A program made the position numbers and the translations under genes. A DNA stretch of 6,522 nucleotides, taken from positions 1 through 6,522 of the forward strand of contig JASHSO010000555.1 in assembly GCA_030038715.1 (NCBI GenBank), written 5' to 3'. This stretch comes from Streptosporangiaceae bacterium (GTDB taxonomy: Bacteria; Actinomycetota; Actinomycetes; Streptosporangiales; Streptosporangiaceae). The number at the start of each line of letters is the position of its first letter. The first letter of the stretch is position 1. Positions 1 through 6,346 of this stretch are shown piece by piece. Below the pieces are notes generated by a model that did no database searches, had not been told where the DNA came from, and saw nothing but the letters and a program-made list of their open reading frames with translations.

Positions 1-3000
1 GTGTGTCATTGGTCAGGCGTCCTGCCCAGACCAGGTCCCACAGCGCGCTGGCCACCTCACGGTCAGTTGCCGCTAGCCCATGCCCGGTCTGCTCAGCCCG
101 GTCGGCCGCGACCCGTTCCGCGACCGCTCGGAAGAACAGCGCGCCGCTGCCGAGCGCCTTCAGCACCGCCTCGTGCACCGGCGTCATCGTGATCTCCATC
201 GGCTCGGGCAGCAGCAGCGGAGCGGATACGGTCGGCGCCAGGACGACCCAGCCGTCCCCACTGGGCAGTGCACCCGCACCAGACCAGACCACCTCTCCAG
301 CCGCAGTCAACTCGTCGAGCAGCGCAGCGGAATAGCCCGGAACCCGGCCGGGCAGCACCAGCGTCTCCAGTGCCGATGCGGGAATGGCCGCGCCAGCCAG
401 CTGCTCAACCGCGTCGTAGACGGCATCGACGCTGGCTGTTCGCGAGCGCCCGGCGGGGCGGCCCGGCTGGCCGCCTTGGGCGCGCTGCCAGGCAGGCAGG
501 AACGCGGCGAAGGCGCGCGGCGGCGCCGGCTCGACCTCCTTGCGCAGCTTCGCGAGGCACCTGCGGCGCAGCATGCGCAGGACGCCGGCCTCGCACCACC
601 CCGGTCCCTCGGCGGGGTGGAAATCCCCTTCGGCCAGCGCGCCCTCGCCGGCCAGCCTATGCAGCGCGCCGGTGACCACGGCGACTCCCAGCCCGTAGCG
701 CGCGGCCACGGCGGCCGCGGCGAACGGGCCATGCGTGCGGGAGTAGCGCAGCACCAGGTCGCGCAGCGGGTCCGCGGTCGGCTGCACGAACGCATCGGGC
801 ACGCCCGGCGGCAGGGCGACACCGAGCGCGTCCCGCAGCCTGCCAGCGTCCTCAATCGCAGCCCACCGCTGCTCGCCGGCTATCCGCAGGTCAAGGACCC
901 GCCGCTGGGCGGCCAGCCCAGCCAGCCAGGACGTGGCCCGCACCGGGTCGGCGCTCCGGCGTGTCACTTCGGCCGTGGTGAGCGGGCCCAGCATGCGCAG
1001 CATGTCGGCGACGGCCTCGGCGTTCCTGCAGCCCCGGCCGGGGGCCAGCCGCTGCAGTTCCCGCTCGGCCTCGTCGACGACCAACGGGTCGAGCAGCTCA
1101 CGCAGCTCGGCCTGGCCCAGCAGCTCGGCGAGCAGCGCCGAGTCGAGGGCGAGCGCCTGCGCCCGCCGCTCCGCCAGCGGCGCGTCGCCTTCGTACATGA
1201 AGGCGCCGACGTAGCGGAACAGCAGCGACCGAGCGAACGGGGAGGCCGCTGACGTGTCGACCTCCACCAGGGCGATGCGGCGCGCTGCGACGTCACGCAT
1301 GAGCGTGACCAGGCCCGGCACGTCGAACACGTCCTGCAGGCACTCTCGCATGGTCTCCAGGACCACGGGGAAACCGCCGTACTGGCTGGCCACGGCCAAC
1401 AGCTGCGCGGCACGCTGGCGCTGCTGCCAGAGCGGCGTGCGCTGCCCGGGCTGCCGCCGGGGCAGCAGCAGCGCGCGCGCCGCGCACTCGCGGAACCTGC
1501 TGGCGAACAGCGCGGATGACCCAAGCTCGGCAGTCACTAGCTGCTCGACCTCGTCGGGATCGAGCATGGCGATGCCCGCTGGCGGCGGGTCGTCGGCATC
1601 GGGAACCCGGATCACAATGCCGTCATCGGTATGCAGCGCCTGCACGTCCATGCCGCCGTAGCGATCGCGCAGCCGGGCCGCTATGGCCAGCGCCCACGGC
1701 GCGTGCAGGGGAGAGCCGTACGGGCTGTGCAGCACAAGCCGCCAGTCGCCGAGCTCGTCGCGGAACCGCTCGAGCACCAGCGTCCGGTCATCGGGCAGGT
1801 AGCCGGTGGCGTCGCGCTGCTCGTTCAGGTAGGCGATGAGGTTGGCCGCTGCGAGCGCGTCCAGACCCTCGGTGCGCAGCCGGGCCACGGCCTGATCGTC
1901 GGCTAGCGATCCGAGCTCGCGGGTGAAGGCACCGATGGCCACGCCAAGCTCGGCCGGCCTTCCGGGCGCATCGCCCTTCCAGAACGGCAGCCTCCCCGGC
2001 TGGCCGGCGGCGGGCGATACCAGCACCTGATCGGCCGTGATGTCCTCGATCCGCCACGACGTGGCCCCCAACACGAACACGTCACCCACCCGTGACTCGT
2101 AGACCATCTCCTCGTCGAGTTCGCCCACCCGGCGGGAGTGCCGGGCCGATCGTCCGTCTTGCCCTCCGGCTAGGAATACGCCGAACAGGCCGCGGTCGGG
2201 GATCGTCCCGCCGTTGCTGACGGCCAGCCGTTGGCTGCCCGGCCTGCCGCGCAGTCTTCCGGTAACCCGGTCCCAGACGATCCGTGGCCGCAGGCCGGCG
2301 AAGTCCTCGCTCGGGTACCTGCCCGACAGCATGTCCAGAACGGCGTCTAGAACCGGCCTCGTCAGCCCGGCGAATGGCGCCGCGCGCCGCAGTGTGCTTT
2401 CTAGTTCGCCGATGTTCCAGTCGTCCATCGCGGTCATCGCGACGATCTGCTGCGCGAGGACGTCGAGCGGGTTGCGCGGCATCCTCAGCTCCTCGATCAA
2501 ACCCAGCCGCATCCGCAGGGTGACCACGGCGGACTGGACCAGATCGCCCTGGTATTTAGGGAAGAAGATGCCACGAGAGGTGTCGCCAACATGGTGCCCG
2601 GCCCGCCCGGTCCGCTGCAGGCCGCTGGCCACCGAGGGCGGTGACTCGACTTGGATGACAAGGTCAACCGCGCCCATATCGATGCCGAGCTCCAGGCTGG
2701 AGGTGGCTACCACGGCCGGCAGCGTGCCAGCCTTGAGCGCGTCTTCGATCTGGTTGCGCTCTTGCCTGGACACCGAGCCGTGGTGGGCCCTGGCCACCAC
2801 GGGTGCTCCGCCGAGAGCCCCGCCGGCCTGGCCCATGAGCTGCGCCGGCGGAGTTGTGTAGTTGTCGCCGAACGGGCCGCCGCTGCCCGCTTGGCCGCCC
2901 TCAGCCTCGGCCGCCCGGACCGCGGCCAGGTCGTTGAGCCGCGCGCACAGCCGCTCGGCGAGCCTGCGTGAGTTGGCAAAAACGATGGTCGAACGATGGC

Positions 3001-3928
3001 TCAGGATGAGATCAAGCACCCGTTCCTCGACGTGCGGCCAGATCGAGTGCTGCCTTGTGGGATCGCCTGCGGCGGGAACGAGGCCGTCCCTGGGCCGAGG
3101 CGTCCCGGCAGGTCCGCCTGGGGACGGGGTGGGTTTGGCGGCTCGGGGGCTGTCCGCGGTCTGCAGGTCTGCCATGTCCTCGACCGGGACGACGATCGTG
3201 AGGTCAAGCCGCTTCTCGCTGGGCGGCGCCACGATGGTCACGGGCAGGGCCCCGCCGAGGAACGCGGCAACCTCCTGCGGGGGCCGGACCGTTGCCGACA
3301 GTCCGATGCGCTGGGCGGGTCCGGGACTCTCAGCGGTCCGCAGCGCGTCAAGCCGTTCCAGCGACAGCGCAAGGTGGGCACCTCGCTTACCGCCAGCGAG
3401 CGCGTGCACCTCATCGACGATCACCGTCTGTACCCCGCGCAGCCCCTCCCTGGCCTGCGAGGTCAGCATGAGGAACAGCGACTCCGGCGTAGTGATCAAG
3501 ATGTCGGGCGGCTTGCCTGCCAGCTTGCGGCGTTCGTCGGCGGCCGTGTCGCCGCTGCGCACCCCGACCCGGATGTCTGGCTCAGGCAGCCCTAGGCGTC
3601 GCGCGGCATGGGAGACGCCGGTCAGCGGCGAGCTCAGGTTGCGCTCGACGTCCACGGCCAGGGCCTTCAGCGGGGACACGTACAGCACCCGGCAGCGGCG
3701 CTTGGGATCGGTCGGCGTGGGCTCGCTGGCTAGCTTGTCGATTGCCCAAAGGAAGGCCGCGAGTGTTTTGCCCGAGCCAGTCGGCGCAATGACCAGCGTG
3801 TGCTCGCCTCGCGCTATGGCCCGCCACGCTTGCGCCTGGGCGGGCGTGGGCTCCGCGAACGCAGAGGTGAACCAGGACCTCGTCGCCTCGCTGAAGTCAG
3901 CCAGCGCCGAGCCGTCGGTGCGAGCCAT
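1..3928 (-). CDS. lhr: Lhr-family ATP-dependent helicase (large helicase-related protein), C-terminus cut by the window edge
   Basis: Superfamily 2 helicase. Known Lhr proteins are ssDNA-dependent ATPases that move 3'-5' and unwind DNA or RNA:DNA duplexes, and are linked to DNA repair. I translated the reverse strand from ATG 3926-3928 to the left edge: 1309 codons, no stop or frameshift. Motifs in order: Q-like PTPAQ (27-31), Walker A APTGSGKT (48-55), YVSPLKAL (83-90), TTPES (146-150), Walker B DEVH (172-175), LSAT (210-213), HHGSVSR (382-388), a motif V segment with SSLELGIDMGAVD (410-422) and motif VI QRTGRAGH (438-445). These form the two RecA lobes. Lhr hallmarks follow: WKGD (650-653), LVLHSPYGSPLHAPWALAI (731-749), VTAELGSSALFASRFREC (798-815). 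The C-terminal module includes LRYSRTHGPF, EVEPAPPRAFAAFLPAWQ and ALWDLVWAG near 1295-1303. Mycobacterial Lhr is about 1500 residues, so about 200 are probably missing. An AGGA Shine-Dalgarno lies 7 nt before the ATG. Residues about 250-289 are a Pro/Ala/Gly-rich insert. The gene is divergent from its right neighbour. Confidence 0.96.
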   Translation of the reverse strand, partial: MARTDGSALADFSEATRSWFTSAFAEPTPAQAQAWRAIARGEHTLVIAPTGSGKTLAAFLWAIDKLASEPTPTDPKRRCRVLYVSPLKALAVDVERNLSSPLTGVSHAARRLGLPEPDIRVGVRSGDTAADERRKLAGKPPDILITTPESLFLMLTSQAREGLRGVQTVIVDEVHALAGGKRGAHLALSLERLDALRTAESPGPAQRIGLSATVRPPQEVAAFLGGALPVTIVAPPSEKRLDLTIVVPVEDMADLQTADSPRAAKPTPSPGGPAGTPRPRDGLVPAAGDPTRQHSIWPHVEERVLDLILSHRSTIVFANSRRLAERLCARLNDLAAVRAAEAEGGQAGSGGPFGDNYTTPPAQLMGQAGGALGGAPVVARAHHGSVSRQERNQIEDALKAGTLPAVVATSSLELGIDMGAVDLVIQVESPPSVASGLQRTGRAGHHVGDTSRGIFFPKYQGDLVQSAVVTLRMRLGLIEELRMPRNPLDVLAQQIVAMTAMDDWNIGELESTLRRAAPFAGLTRPVLDAVLDMLSGRYPSEDFAGLRPRIVWDRVTGRLRGRPGSQRLAVSNGGTIPDRGLFGVFLAGGQDGRSARHSRRVGELDEEMVYESRVGDVFVLGATSWRIEDITADQVLVSPAAGQPGRLPFWKGDAPGRPAELGVAIGAFTRELGSLADDQAVARLRTEGLDALAAANLIAYLNEQRDATGYLPDDRTLVLERFRDELGDWRLVLHSPYGSPLHAPWALAIAARLRDRYGGMDVQALHTDDGIVIRVPDADDPPPAGIAMLDPDEVEQLVTAELGSSALFASRFRECAARALLLPRRQPGQRTPLWQQRQRAAQLLAVASQYGGFPVVLETMRECLQDVFDVPGLVTLMRDVAARRIALVEVDTSAASPFARSLLFRYVGAFMYEGDAPLAERRAQALALDSALLAELLGQAELRELLDPLVVDEAERELQRLAPGRGCRNAEAVADMLRMLGPLTTAEVTRRSADPVRATSWLAGLAAQRRVLDLRIAGEQRWAAIEDAGRLRDALGVALPPGVPDAFVQPTADPLRDLVLRYSRTHGPFAAAAVAARYGLGVAVVTGALHRLAGEGALAEGDFHPAEGPGWCEAGVLRMLRRRCLAKLRKEVEPAPPRAFAAFLPAWQRAQGGQPGRPAGRSRTASVDAVYDAVEQLAGAAIPASALETLVLPGRVPGYSAALLDELTAAGEVVWSGAGALPSGDGWVVLAPTVSAPLLLPEPMEITMTPVHEAVLKALGSGALFFRAVAERVAADRAEQTGHGLAATDREVASALWDLVWAGRLTNDT

Positions 3929-3935
3929 GCAACCA

Positions 3936-3939
3936 TCCT
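3936..3939 (-). promoter_or_regulatory. Ribosome binding site of lhr (AGGA)
   Basis: On the minus strand AGGA stands 7 nt before the ATG at 3928, normal spacing, and supports that start. A second ATG at 3936-3934 is out of frame with lhr. No convincing -10/-35 pair was found upstream. The intergenic region is almost without TA steps, so the lhr promoter is not visible by eye. Confidence 0.6.
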
Positions 3940-3995
3940 GCCGGGTGCCACCGACAATCGGGCAGCCCGGCCCGCAGCGGTTCGGCGCGACGCTG

Positions 3996-4031
3996 GCGTT
4001 TCCCCCCGAGCCCCCAGCGGATCCCCCCGAG
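3996..4031. repeat. Tandem direct repeat GCGnnTCCCCCCGAG, 21-bp period, possible operator
   Basis: Two 15-bp units, 3996-4010 and 4017-4031, match at 13 of 15 positions (GCG-nn-TCCCCCCGAG) and start 21 bp apart, two helical turns. They lie between the divergent lhr and membrane-protein genes, just upstream of the latter. A much weaker third match begins at 3977. Repeats in helical phase are typical of operators bound by dimeric repressors, and the downstream gene starts with a possible ribbon-helix-helix-like segment, so autoregulation is conceivable. That role is inference. A chance C-run in high-GC DNA is the alternative. Confidence 0.4.
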
Positions 4032-4051
4032 TCTGCTCCGAGCCTGGAGCC

Positions 4052-4981
4052 ATGACGCAGGCAACGGCTCAGCGGGAAGGGGCTGCCCGGATGGCCGCCT
4101 TGCTCCTCAGCGTGGAGCCTGACGAGATGCGGGGCCTACGTGCCCTGGCTGAAGTAGACGCAGCCGCAACCGGGGATGAGGCTGACGTGACGGCCACGGC
4201 CCGTGCCGTGCTGCGCGCGGGCCTGGAGATGCGGCTTGACGAAAAGGGGCTGCGCTGGTCTCCGGCACCGGAGGCGGTGCGCAAGCGCGCCGCGGAGGCG
4301 GCGCGCCCCGACGGCATGCTGCTGGCGTTCTTCAAGGGTGAGCGAGTCCGCAGGTACGGGCTCTCGGCACTGCTTTGCGCGGTGCTTGTCGTGCTCTGGG
4401 GCGGCTACGTCTACGGCTGGCAGTGGACCGGATTCCAGGCGAACGAGCAGCTATGGGACTGGCTGCGACTGCTCCTGCTGCCGGTGGTCGTGGGCACCAT
4501 GCCGCTCTGGCTGCGGCACTCCGACTACCTGAGCGCTGCGCGGCGCCGCGGCTACGTGCTGGTTGGCGCAGCGTTCGCCGTGTTCGTCGCCGTGGGCTAC
4601 CTGGTTCCGCTGGACTGGACCGGCTTTCCCGGCAACACGCTGTGGAGCTGGCTCAGCCTGCTGGCGCTGCCAGCCGCCGTGGCCAGCGCCAAGGTGCTGC
4701 CGGCGGTGGCCCGCTCGCTGCGGCCTCGTCACAAATGGGTCATCACCACGCTAGCCGCAGCGTGGGTGCTGACCATCGTCGGCGGTTACGCCTGGCGCTG
4801 GAGCTGGACGGGTTACCAGGGAAACACCCTGTGGGACTGGCTGCAGTTGCTGCTGTTGCCGCTGCTGGTCCCGACCATCCTGATGCCGACAGCGCTGCGC
4901 TGGGTCTCCGGCAACGCCGTGGCGCAGACTCAGGCGGCCCTGCACGCCAACACCGCGCACGGCACACGGCTCGCGCGCTGA
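4052..4981 (+). CDS. Uncharacterised membrane protein: possible RHH-like N-terminus plus three WTGF/LWDWL two-helix repeats
   Basis: Not a family I can name; 309 residues from ATG 4052. Residues about 14-62 start with a short hydrophobic strand (AALLLSVEPDEMRGL), then two predicted helices ending TATARAVLRAGLEMRL. This order resembles ribbon-helix-helix DNA-binding folds, but the resemblance is weak. Residues 63-100 are charged and soluble-looking. The rest is a membrane domain of three units of 63-64 residues. Each has a hydrophobic helix, then an aromatic motif, then a second hydrophobic helix: WTGFQANEQLWDWL (125-138), WTGFPGNTLWSWL (189-201), WTGYQGNTLWDWL (252-264). Six membrane spans are likely, with basic stretches between units (RRR 164-166, RPRHK 224-228). 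There is no signal peptide. Start choice is open: only GGAG 2 nt upstream supports 4052, while in-frame ATG 4091 (296 residues) has GGGAAGGGG at a better distance. It converges on the SRPBCC gene. Confidence 0.85.
   Translation: MTQATAQREGAARMAALLLSVEPDEMRGLRALAEVDAAATGDEADVTATARAVLRAGLEMRLDEKGLRWSPAPEAVRKRAAEAARPDGMLLAFFKGERVRRYGLSALLCAVLVVLWGGYVYGWQWTGFQANEQLWDWLRLLLLPVVVGTMPLWLRHSDYLSAARRRGYVLVGAAFAVFVAVGYLVPLDWTGFPGNTLWSWLSLLALPAAVASAKVLPAVARSLRPRHKWVITTLAAAWVLTIVGGYAWRWSWTGYQGNTLWDWLQLLLLPLLVPTILMPTALRWVSGNAVAQTQAALHANTAHGTRLAR
4074..4093 (+). promoter_or_regulatory. Candidate ribosome binding site and alternative start of the triple-repeat membrane protein
   Basis: The purine run GGGAAGGGG (4074-4082) ends 8 nt before an in-frame ATG at 4091-4093, 13 codons into the longer reading frame. 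It is a better-spaced Shine-Dalgarno than anything before ATG 4052. Starting here would remove MTQATAQREGAAR and leave MAALLLSVEPDEM, which begins exactly at the strand-like segment. The sequence alone does not decide between the two starts. Confidence 0.45.
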
Positions 4982-5008
4982 GCGACGCGTGCGCTAGCTA
5001 GCCGTCGC
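4982..5008. terminator. Possible bidirectional hairpin between convergent genes
   Basis: GCGACG (4982-4987) pairs with CGTCGC (5003-5008) around a 15-nt loop. The loop contains a perfect 10-bp palindrome GCTAGCTAGC (4993-5002) that overlaps the TAG stop (4998-5000) of the minus-strand gene. It starts right after the TGA of the plus-strand gene, where a shared terminator would sit. No T-run follows on either side, so it would be a weak or U-less terminator. Confidence 0.3.
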
Positions 5009-5450
5009 GGCGCCCGCGTGCGTAGGCGTCCAGCCGTTCGAGCTCGTCGGCGTAGATGCCACGCATCACGCGCGGGGCGAAAATGCGCTCGAACACGCCG
5101 CCCACTCCGCCCGCGCCATTCCAGGTCGTGGAGATCCGCACTAGCGATCTGTGGCCCTGCGGCGTCACGGTGAACGTCGTGACCGCGCTTGACTGGGTAT
5201 CGCTTTCAGTGATGGTCCGGCCCGGCTCCGGTTCCGCCACCACCGTCCGGTACCCGCGGGTACGCCCGCCGGCCGTGATCTTGAACCGGACGATCGTGTC
5301 TGCGCCGACACCGCCCGACTCCACCTGATAGTCGGAGAAAGCTGGCGGCAGGAAGTGCGGGTGGTGTGTTCGCATGTCGGCGATGTAGCCGTAGACGGTC
5401 GCTGCTGGCGCGTCCACGACGCGCTCGGCGGAAGCGACAACGGGCGCCAT
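4998..5450 (-). CDS. SRPBCC (START/polyketide-cyclase-like) family protein
   Basis: A 150-residue single-domain protein fitting the SRPBCC helix-grip fold, which encloses a hydrophobic pocket for lipids, polyketides or other small molecules. Family features visible: a first strand and helix pattern (VVASAERVVDAPAATVYGYI, residues 4-23) then ADMRTHHPHFLP; a VGADTIVRFKITAGGRTRGY strand pair; EPEPGRTITESDTQSSAVTTFTV with central strands; a SLVRISTTW strand; and a long amphipathic C-terminal helix (GGVFERIFAPRVMRGIYADE onward) that closes the pocket. Length suits polyketide_cyc2-type members, usually about 140-160 residues. No catalytic residues are assignable and the ligand is unknown. It looks cytoplasmic, with no signal peptide or membrane span. 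ATG 5450 is preceded by a weak AGG 5 nt upstream. The gene is divergent from the methyltransferase across 101 bp. Joint function is not shown. Confidence 0.88.
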   Translation of the reverse strand: MAPVVASAERVVDAPAATVYGYIADMRTHHPHFLPPAFSDYQVESGGVGADTIVRFKITAGGRTRGYRTVVAEPEPGRTITESDTQSSAVTTFTVTPQGHRSLVRISTTWNGAGGVGGVFERIFAPRVMRGIYADELERLDAYARGRRDG

Positions 5451-5453
5451 GCA

Positions 5454-5473
5454 GACCTGTTTATCACAGCGTC
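5454..5473. promoter_or_regulatory. Imperfect dyad overlapping the probable -10 of the SRPBCC gene
   Basis: CTGT (5457-5460) and ACAG (5466-5469) form an inverted repeat around TTATC. It is extended by GAC (5454-5456) and GTC (5471-5473) with one unpaired base. On the minus strand the centre holds TG-T-GATAAA (GATAAA 5465-5460), an extended -10-like element 9 nt before ATG 5450. Start of transcription would fall 2-4 nt before the ATG. A repressor bound to the dyad would block it. This is inference from a short motif. Confidence 0.3.
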
Positions 5474-5515
5474 ATGGTCCGCAGACGTGGTGCTGTCTCA
5501 GGCGGTCAAAAGGGC

Positions 5516-5544
5516 TTGGTGCCGCGCCGCCAGCTGGGTACTGT
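5516..5544 (+). promoter_or_regulatory. Probable sigma-70-type promoter giving a leaderless methyltransferase mRNA
   Basis: TTGGTG (5516-5521) resembles a -35 box. After exactly 17 nt comes TACTGT (5539-5544), which fits the actinobacterial -10 pattern TAnnnT. GTG 5552 starts 7 nt after it, where transcription should begin, so the message would start at or one base before the start codon. Leaderless genes of this layout are common in actinobacteria. It explains why no usable Shine-Dalgarno precedes that GTG. Confidence 0.5.
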
Positions 5545-5551
5545 CCCCGGA

Positions 5552-6292
5552 GTGGACGACAGTGACGGCTACTTCCCCGAGCAGGTCGCGGCGCGCTATG
5601 ACGCGTCATCGGCGGCCATGTTCGCCCCCGAGGTGGTCGACCCGGCGGTCGACCTGCTGGCGGAACTGGCCCGTGGCGGCCGCGCCCTGGAGCTAGGGAT
5701 CGGGACCGGGCGCATCGCGCTGCCGCTCGCGCGGCGCGGTGTTCCGGTCCATGGCATCGACCTGTCGCGGGCGATGGTCGCCCGGTTGCGCGCCAAGCCG
5801 GGCGGCGACGAGATCGGCGTCACGATCGGCGACTTCGCGACGACGAGAGCAGACGGCAGCTTCCGCCTCGGCTACCTCGTCTTCAACACGATCATGAACC
5901 TGACGACTCAGCAGGCCCAGGTCGCTTGCTTCCGGAACGTCGCCTACCACTTGGAGCCTGGCGGCTGTTTTGTCATCGAGGTCATGGTGCCCGACCTGCG
6001 CAGGCTACCGCCGGGCCAGGACGCGGTGCCGTTCGAGGTTGGCGAGGGACGCTGGGCATACGACCGCTACGACGTGGCAACCCAGGCGATGAGTTCGAAC
6101 TACGTCGTGGTCTCCGGCGGGCAGGGCGAGTTCTCCTCATTCCCCTTCCGTTACGTGTGGCCGGCTGAGCTCGACCTGATGGCACAGCTCGCCGGGCTGC
6201 GGCTGCGGGAGCGCTGGGGCGGCTGGCGGCGCGAGCCCTTTACCAGCGAGAGCCGCCAGCACGTGTCGGTCTGGGAGAAGCTCCTCGGCTGA
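5552..6292 (+). CDS. Class I SAM-dependent methyltransferase
   Basis: A 246-residue Rossmann-fold protein that should transfer a methyl group from S-adenosylmethionine. The acceptor is unknown. Motif I is ALELGIGTGR (45-54). The acidic residue after strand 2, expected to bind the ribose hydroxyls, is D70 in HGIDLSRAM. Motif II is GDFATT (93-98), with D94 near the adenine. Strand 4 is LGYLVFNTIMNL (106-117), and LEPGG (134-138) precedes strand 5 (CFVIEV). The C-terminal part (SFPFRYVWPAELDLMAQLAG, then the end VSVWEKLLG) is typical of small-molecule methyltransferases of the Methyltransf_11/25 type. I chose GTG 5552 because homologous proteins tend to begin near YFPEQVAARYD and a promoter lies 7 nt upstream. 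Alternatives in frame are ATG 5474 (272 residues, no Shine-Dalgarno) and GTG 5519 (AAAAGGG 4 nt upstream). It is divergent from the SRPBCC gene and convergent with the PASTA gene. Confidence 0.9.
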   Translation: MDDSDGYFPEQVAARYDASSAAMFAPEVVDPAVDLLAELARGGRALELGIGTGRIALPLARRGVPVHGIDLSRAMVARLRAKPGGDEIGVTIGDFATTRADGSFRLGYLVFNTIMNLTTQQAQVACFRNVAYHLEPGGCFVIEVMVPDLRRLPPGQDAVPFEVGEGRWAYDRYDVATQAMSSNYVVVSGGQGEFSSFPFRYVWPAELDLMAQLAGLRLRERWGGWRREPFTSESRQHVSVWEKLLG

Positions 6293-6309
6293 GCGGCCTG
6301 CCCGGCCGC
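6293..6309 (+). terminator. GC-rich hairpin directly after the methyltransferase stop
   Basis: GCGGCC (6293-6298) and GGCCGC (6304-6309) form a perfect 6-bp stem with a 5-nt loop (TGCCC), starting at the base after TGA 6290-6292. No T-run follows, as is usual for actinobacterial terminators. A second perfect palindrome, CTCGGCCGAG, is at 6318-6327, before the stop of the convergent gene. Both may serve termination in this 54-bp gap. Confidence 0.4.
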
Positions 6310-6346
6310 GCCGGCGACTCGGCCGAGGGTGGAACGGCTGCGCTGC

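Noticed and set aside
80..1252. A 390-codon open frame on the plus strand opposite lhr
   Set aside because: The translation is Arg/Gln/Pro/Ala-rich without domains. The opposite strand here encodes clear Lhr C-terminal sequence, so this is a high-GC antisense shadow.
3953..3958. TTGTCG on the minus strand as an lhr promoter box
   Set aside because: It is too close to the ATG for a -35 with a leader, and no -10-like hexamer lies at the right distance.
3800..4051. Upstream extension of the triple-repeat membrane gene to GTG 3800
   Set aside because: It would overlap the lhr start by about 130 bp antisense. The extra residues are Arg/Pro/Gly-rich, and better starts exist at 4052 and 4091.
2862..4055. 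A 397-codon open frame on the plus strand opposite the helicase core
   Set aside because: It is Ser/Arg/Ala-rich without motifs and lies opposite the Walker A, Walker B and other helicase motifs. It is a shadow frame.
4375..5001. A 208-codon plus-strand frame inside the membrane-protein gene
   Set aside because: It is an Arg/Ala/Gly-rich +1 shadow of the triple-repeat gene, whose own frame shows ordered hydrophobic helices and repeated motifs.
5056..5328. A 90-codon plus-strand frame opposite the SRPBCC gene
   Set aside because: It lies opposite a coherent SRPBCC domain and has no support of its own.
5366..5551. Upstream extension of the methyltransferase to 5366 or 5474
   Set aside because: The 5366 start overlaps the SRPBCC gene antisense and adds an Arg-rich stretch. 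The 5474 start has no ribosome binding site and adds residues unlike the family. GTG 5552 has a matching promoter.
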